A stretch of DNA of 64,000 nucleotides from Sympetrum striolatum. Lineage: Eukaryota > Arthropoda > Insecta > Odonata > Libellulidae. Of this stretch, positions 58,373-64,000 are shown in pieces (the first letter of the stretch is position 1; each line of letters begins with the position of its first letter). The notes under the pieces were generated by a model. The model saw only the letters and a program-made list of their open reading frames with translations. It did not search any database and was not told where the DNA came from. The stretch lies in assembly GCA_947579665.1 (NCBI GenBank), contig OX388350.1, positions 30,351,393 through 30,415,392 on the forward strand, read 5' to 3'. Both the position numbers and the translations under genes were made by a program.

Positions 58373-60247
58373 TTAAAGTATAAATCGAATAAAGGTATAT
58401 ACACACTATGAGTAAGAGCCTGGACATATTACTCAAGTTTCGTAAGGTAACCTTGAGATAATTTGTTGAAACCAGAAGGATCAAATATAATATGATTCTT
58501 TATAATATATTGAATAACTTCAAGTAGAAGAAGTTAAAGAAATTCTGAATTTAATCATGATTTAATATCATGGATTGAAAGGCTTTAAAAATCAAATACC
58601 TAGTGAAAAATTAAGATTATGTAAGGAAAAGAATTAGGAGTCGAAATATTTTCCCTAAAGTATAAGAATATTTTCGAATAAAAAGTTTTCAACAAGAGAT
58701 AAAGCAATAAAAAATGTAATCTGTTATTCATGGATAAAGAACAAAACCTAACTTTCACTCCAGACCTCCAGCAGTGAGCATTACGTTTCTGTACCCCATT
58801 AAGAGAGACAGTAGCACCTTCGGTCGATGAGAACACACCACGAAACCAAATTCCGTAACGATATTTGGTTCTCGAAACGTAGAGGATGGGATCTCGAGGG
58901 TGCAAATGGAGAGAGACGCCTCTTATTCCAATACCGCTAATGAGTTCCTTTTTCCTAACCAATTTCCGCCACTTCGAGCCCCTCAGCTATTTTTCCCTCG
59001 TTAACTTCTTGTTTTATTCCCCTTTGCTCCCTAAGCCCTTATCGCCCTAAACCGAGCCTTCTCTTCCCCAAACCTTATTCTCTTATGCATCTACCTTCGG
59101 TGAGGTCCCTTCCCTTCAACCGCTAACACCAATATTTGTGATAATGAGCATCTGAAGATGACGCGCTTAGGGAAGTGGTCGCTGGGAAAACAACCCTCAC
59201 GGAATTTACAAGTTCATCTCTCTTTACCGTAAACAACTCAACGCTCTCGTTAGAAGTGAATTCCTTCTCCATACATATTAACCCTTGCAGGACCAAGGCA
59301 GGGTTGAAAAATGTCCACCGCGTTTCTTTTTTACTTTTAAAGTACTTTCGCGCCAAATATAAATTCGAATTTTTTTATATTTCAAAATATACATGTGCAA
59401 GGCTATTACATGATTTTTAATTTATTAATTTTGTGCATATAATATTATTTGAAAATAAACAGGATGAAGGCACAGAGTGGCGACCCTCTCACGGTCCAAC
59501 CCGTAACATTATTTCTATTTCAATAAATATTATTCTTTTCAGCCATGTTATAATTAATGTTATAATTAATTATTAAATTTATACTCATATAATTATAAGT
59601 TATAATATAATAAGAATTACAATCTTTCTTTCTTCCCTACTTGAAAATTATATTAATTATAAATGATAAATATTCATTATGAATTCCATAAAGATATTCA
59701 TACTTAACTTTTTTTTTAATTTTAATAAAATTTATGTATAAATAAAGTCGTAAGATTGCAATGCATCATAATTATGTACGAATTTTTATTTGAATTTCAA
59801 CTTGTTCTATGTGATCGAAATTCGGAAACGTAAAATAATTCTCACAGGTAAATTTTGGTTCAATTTTGGAGTAATTTTTAAATTATTTTCACTGACATAA
59901 AATTAAGCTGTACTTGTCTAAAGTTCAGTAAAATAAGAAGTACTAATTATTTTAATTCCAAACATGGGTTCCCGTTGCATTTACTACCAAGTTTCTTGTT
60001 AATTAGTGATTTATTCCGCGAATCTACCAATGCTAGATTAACACGATGTGGACCCGCGCAAATTACATATCCTACCCCTCGATCAAACACCTCTTATCTT
60101 TTGATGTTTAAATGAGTATTTTGTGTTCGATGAGTCGCATCTCGTTTTTTCCATCTCTTGTTTCTGTCTTTAAGTTCTAAATTTTCTTACTTTATTTTAC
60201 GTTTACCTATGTTAAGTTTTTTATTTCCACAAATTGTTGTATTTTTT
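58373..60247. other. Non-coding DNA, mostly AT-rich
   Basis: A GC-richer stretch at 58740-59330 keeps frames open on both strands (58600-58962 and 59123-59356 minus, 59175-59420 plus) without domains. 59400-60240 is very AT-rich with no feature. Confidence 0.4.
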
Positions 60248-60490
60248 AAATAATAATAATAATACCGTCTTATTTTTTGGCGAATTTTAGCCTTGGAAGG
60301 CTATTTCTCCAATTAACCCCTTTTCTTTATTTTATTCCTTTTTTTTGCATTTAATTTTATTAATATAACACACACATACACAGGCACACAACATACACAG
60401 ACAACCATTCCCTAACCGGAAAAATCCGATAAGCCGGGATACGAACCCGGGACCGTGAGTTTGGAGCCTTAACTAGCACGGTATTTCTCA
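60248..60490 (-). mobile_element. tRNA-derived SINE with (ATT)n tail
   Basis: On the minus strand a tRNA-like head (GTGCTAGTTAAGGCTCC..., then CCCGGGTTCGTATCCCGG, a 5-bp T-stem with near-consensus B box) lies at about 60420-60482. A body with GGATTTTTCCGGTTAGGGAA and a TG-rich stretch follows. The 3' end reads AATAGCCTTCCAAGGCTAAA and AAAATAAGACGGTATTATT, finishing in an (ATT)n tail at 60251-60266. Head, body and microsatellite tail in that order are diagnostic of a SINE that borrows a LINE 3' end. The A box is degenerate, so the head may be slightly truncated. Confidence 0.75.
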
Positions 60491-60620
60491 GTGCATTCTT
60501 TTGACTTTAGATACATATTTGTATTTCTTTCCTGATTGTTTTGAAAAAATTTGTTTGTATTTCCCAGAGCATTCTTTTGAATTTCCATAAATGTATGTAT
60601 TTCTGTCTTTTACATGATTT
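60489..60620 (+). repeat. Tandem duplication, period 76 bp
   Basis: CAGTGCATTCTTTTGA at 60489 recurs as CAGAGCATTCTTTTGA at 60565. Both are followed by similar TGTATTTCT-containing sequence. It directly abuts the head of the SINE, so the SINE's target site may lie in one unit. Confidence 0.65.
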
Positions 60621-61929
60621 TATGTATCCATAGAATTATACATTTTTTTGTGTTGCTCAATGGGAATCTACCCAGAACATAGTATAATAAATTATATTAT
60701 ATTATTATTGTTGTTCATTTCTTACGTTCTAGTATCGTTAGACCGGAATCAATAATCCATAAGGACGCAGTTGTGAATCCCGCAAAAGCAAATCAACTTT
60801 TGTAAGGGCTAGTTGATGATTGAATGAATGTTTGGTTCCTTTCCAAAATAGAATCGGTCCTATGTTACGGGAGAGGCTCGTCAAAAAATACCACTCAACG
60901 CCTCGTTTCCCTTTAGTAGAGTCGAAACGTTTTAATTTTGTCAACAAGAGGGAGGCCGTGACCTCAAATAACATTCTAACACATTTTCAGCGCAGTGGAT
61001 TTGAGTTCGTGGAATTCTACCGAGTCAATTTTTAACTCGTTTATTTTTTCTATTCAAAGATCCGACTTTTTTATGTACGATGTTTTATCAAGGACATTTT
61101 AAATTATATTGAAGTAGTGCTATTTAGTGGCTGTTGGCTTTCCTGAAGTCAACTTGTACGCCATAAACGGGCAAACATTTGCTTCGGGAGTTTAATTTAA
61201 AATTTCTCTCTATAACCGGAAAAAACTTCCCATAAATTATTCGTGTTTTTTTATTCACCACAAAGAACAACGGTAGTTGATCTAAATGAAATGGTTTTAG
61301 TTTCCTTAGCTTTCCTTGGGCTTTAAGAACTTAAAAAATATTATTTTATACAAGCATATCAAGTATTCTGTGATATGATAACAGATTTTGTTGAGGCTTT
61401 TTCATTGAAATGTAAACACAAAAACACGAAGAATTGTATTTCTATAGCTGATGAGGAGAATAGCAGAATAAAAGAGAATAACACTCTTCAAGAAAATTAA
61501 GCAAATATTGCCATTTCTAAGGAGGAGCATTATGTATTAATTGTAAAACTTTTAATTCTAGTGAGTATAATAACATTTTTACACAAGTTTTTACATTTTT
61601 TATCAGCTGTATCTTTTAGGTACAAAATGTCAGCGATATTACTTATTCCTATCGTAGACTTCCTCTATAATATTTTGAATCATCATTTTTTCAACGATAT
61701 TACCTTTTGAATAAGGAATTTTTGTATGTAATTATCTTACGTGAAAACATATTGTTGATTTATGTTACTACCATTCAATTACTCGAGGAGTTGCATTTAG
61801 ACATGTTAAATTTTTTGTCACACTCACCGTCGTGCTGTCACAGTGCAAACTCACTGAAATGACATACTCCACATCCTGTATGCTAAAAAGCTTTTTTGGC
61901 GAGTTACGGAATACGAGTACATTGCGAAT
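60621..61929. other. Non-coding DNA
   Basis: No recognised gene. Short frames on both strands near 60738-61035 lack domains. Confidence 0.4.
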
Positions 61930-62330
61930 TTTACGCCCTCTCCAAATGAAATGAACGCACGGATAAACAGCGTTGCCTTCTCCAAAACAGGGTGCACCCG
62001 CAGAATAAGCTACAATTGGCAGACAATCGCCGGCCAAAAAAGAGACGGGGCCCGACCTCGGCATCAACACGCCGTTCGGCGACCGCCCCTGCGATATCCC
62101 AACGGCACAGAACCCACTCGGCCAGCCTTATGAATTCCAAACCTACTCGGCCGGGCTCATGAATTCCCATCCGAAATTTAAAAAAATATACGTACGCCCC
62201 TCTCCGCAACTCCCAATTCCCGCCGGCATCAGCGACTCTCATTGCACACCTGGCTCGCACTCCCCCGGTCAAATCAACTCCCTGAGATCGTTAGAAGAGA
62301 CGCATGCGCGGGAAAAATTCGGCCGGAGAG
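61930..62330. other. CpG-dense segment, possible promoter-like island
   Basis: This is the most GC-rich stretch in the window, with many CpG dinucleotides (CGCCGGCC, GGCGACCGCCCC, CATGCGCGGG). It supports overlapping frames on both strands (61768-62070 and 61931-62272 minus, 61951-62133 and 62159-62482 plus), and none has a recognised domain. High CpG in an AT-rich genome can mark an unmethylated promoter. No TATA box, initiator or downstream exon was established. Confidence 0.35.
62115..62167 (+). repeat. Two-copy 29-bp tandem repeat
   Basis: CACTCGGCCAGCCTTATGAA is followed 29 bp later by TACTCGGCCGGGCTCATGAA, both continuing TTCC. It lies inside the CpG-dense segment. Confidence 0.65.
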
Positions 62331-63530
62331 TTGATAAAACACAAAGGGATCATCCATCTCCAATTAACCCGGCAGGTACCTACCAATCTCTGCGTTTTTT
62401 ACATCCTGGCGATACACTGTTATTTTCTCCCGTGCACTCTATTTCGGTAAGTACATTCACCGTTGGGGAAACGCTGGGTTAACTTGTGGAGCAAGCACAA
62501 AAATAAAACTCCATCACCGTTTATTTTCTCCGATGGATGCCGATTGATAGGTTTATCCACTATTCAATTAAAACGCTCTCTTATTAATTTAGCTACGAAG
62601 TTACACGTTTCGGATATTTTAATTTTTCGAAACTAGACGTCGTTGGACGACGGGTTATTAATTGATTTAATTAATTGAATTCTATAGTATAACGCGCGGA
62701 TTATCATGTATGTAACAACCGCAAATTGAATAGCATCGTTCGAATATCATGAAGTAAAATATTAATAATAAAACATCGCTTTTGGCTCTGCCTGAGGATT
62801 TCTCATTGCTGAAATTTAGTATTAATTTTGCTGTCAAATCACTTCCAGAAATACACAATTTTCAATCAGAAATTGCCTGTTTTTATGTTTCTGTGATTTA
62901 TAGGTGAGCAATATGTATTGCGAGAGAGATGGAATAATTTTTAATTTACGAGATATTTCGGTAAAAATGAAATATTTGAGATACAGACTTTCTCATTAAA
63001 ATGTGATAATTTTAATAAGTTACACTATATTATATAGAAAATGAGGCAATTATTAATGGGAGAAAACCCTCTGGGCGACAAATCTCGTATTGCTCTGAGC
63101 TATTAATTTTGGATGCTATGGGATTAAAAAATTGAGTATTTTTTCAAAGCTTATCGTAAGTACCATATTCACATAAAGGATATACATACTGAGTAAAGTG
63201 AGAGATAGAAAGCAATTAGAGGTACGTTATTGATAACAACACTAATGGATATCAAATATCAATTGGTCGACATTGTAACATCGAAATTAATTTTCTATAC
63301 AATCCGTCTCACAATGCAAACTTTAACATTTGAGTTTTCGTAATGAAACATAAAGACCTCTTTCTTATTATATATTAGAATTTGAATCCGAAGCTTAGCA
63401 ATTAACGAAATTAAAATAAATTGTCTAGTTGGTTTGAAAAACATAACATTAAATCCATATGGCAACTTACTAACGAAATTGAATTAAAATAAGTCTGGGA
63501 AAGCTCTAAATTGAAAGATTTTCAACTGTT
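62331..63530. other. AT-rich non-coding DNA
   Basis: No recognised feature. Confidence 0.4.
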
Positions 63531-63537
63531 GCTTTAG

Positions 63538-63612
63538 AATAGGGTTTCCCAAACTGTGCTCCGTGAAAAGGTTTTAATAATTAAGATATTTTGTTTGATT
63601 CACGGTGGCAAC
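63538..63612 (+). mobile_element. Possible hAT-type terminal fragment
   Basis: TAGGGTTTCCCAAACTGTG at 63540, followed by CTCCGTG, resembles the terminal inverted repeats of hAT transposons, for which a GGTT-C-CCAAACTG core is usual. No matching opposite terminus was found downstream in the window. Only one end is seen and the call is weak. Confidence 0.3.
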
Positions 63613-64000
63613 TAATTTGTGAATTGACCAAAGCTGTCGAACACTTTTAACGACATAACTACAACAAACAAAGTTAATTTTTTCAACTATTTGATTTTAA
63701 TAATTTTCTCATAAATAATTCATAACATTCATATTGGCGCTATAAAACTTCATTTACAAGAACGAAGTATAGGTTATCTATTTTTCTAAGATTTATTGAT
63801 TGATCAAAGATGAAGTTTAAGGAATCCTGATTTTGAACCGTGTATGCGGCAAGGTGTAATATAAAGAAACATATGAAGTATGGTAGCATTTAAATGACTA
63901 CGTTTGGCAACAAAGTAGAAAAGAGACCACCTTGACCTTCAAATATGACTTTGGAAAGCATTCCGTGCCTTGCAAAATCATTTGCATGATCCCAGCTGGT
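63613..64000. other. AT-rich non-coding DNA
   Basis: No recognised feature up to the window edge; possibly interior of the element suggested at 63538. Confidence 0.35.

Noticed and set aside
1..64000. CRISPR arrays, operons, ribosome binding sites, phage or plasmid modules
   Set aside because: No regularly spaced short repeats and no dense coding; all identifiable proteins are eukaryotic transposon or retroelement remnants.

Overview
This 64-kb window is AT-rich, repeat-laden nuclear DNA from an animal, most likely an arthropod and probably an insect with a large genome. That call rests on the mix of decayed elements and on a LINE 3' end (GATGTA-type tail, GCCGCCTTTCGGCG motif) that I associate with insects. 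It is an inference; the window contains no host marker gene. There are no bacterial features such as operons, Shine-Dalgarno sites, CRISPR or dense ORFs. I found no convincing host protein-coding gene, no rRNA and no intact tRNA. Nearly all open frames are short chance ORFs. The window could be intergenic or the inside of a very long intron.

What can be read is a layered set of mobile-element remains. (1) At 6.46-9.00 kb is a composite. An unclassified repeat with near-palindromic ends (ACTTTCTCC) and a 316-bp internal tandem duplication is interrupted by a pogo/Tigger DNA transposon flanked by a TA duplication. A second, uninterrupted copy of the outer repeat lies in the opposite orientation at 46.77-47.46 kb and supplies the empty site. 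(2) There are at least three non-LTR retrotransposon (LINE) lineages. One, with an SFFPRT C-terminus, has copies at 9.6, 31.3, 33.3 and 34.2 kb, all on the minus strand. A second, with a WNTLP C-terminus, has copies at 9.2, 49.3, 53.5 and 56.4 kb. A third, ending in an EWN-x-L motif and a TAAA tail, has copies at 27.9, 41.9 and 58.2 kb. A possible fourth 3' end occurs at 13.5 and 28.6 kb. (3) A Penelope-like element 3' end lies at 45.5-45.9 kb. (4) A tRNA-derived SINE with an ATT tail lies at 60.25-60.49 kb. (5) Several foldback or MITE-like hairpins occur at 2.06, 4.11, 23.42, 29.10, 29.41 and 33.18 kb. The largest is an imperfect palindrome with arms of about 590 bp at 47.53-48.87 kb, and each of its arms carries a 114-bp mariner-like MITE. 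(6) Diverged tandem duplications occur at 22.8, 30.9, 38.9, 54.4 and 60.5 kb.

Between these elements the sequence is mostly AT-rich DNA of no recognisable function. It is punctuated by GC-richer islands of 200-500 bp, often strongly purine- or pyrimidine-biased, and by one CpG-dense stretch near 62 kb. The best candidates for something undescribed are the ACTTTCTCC-ended repeat family, the large palindrome directly beside one of its copies, and the Tigger derivative that lost its catalytic domain but kept both flanking domains.
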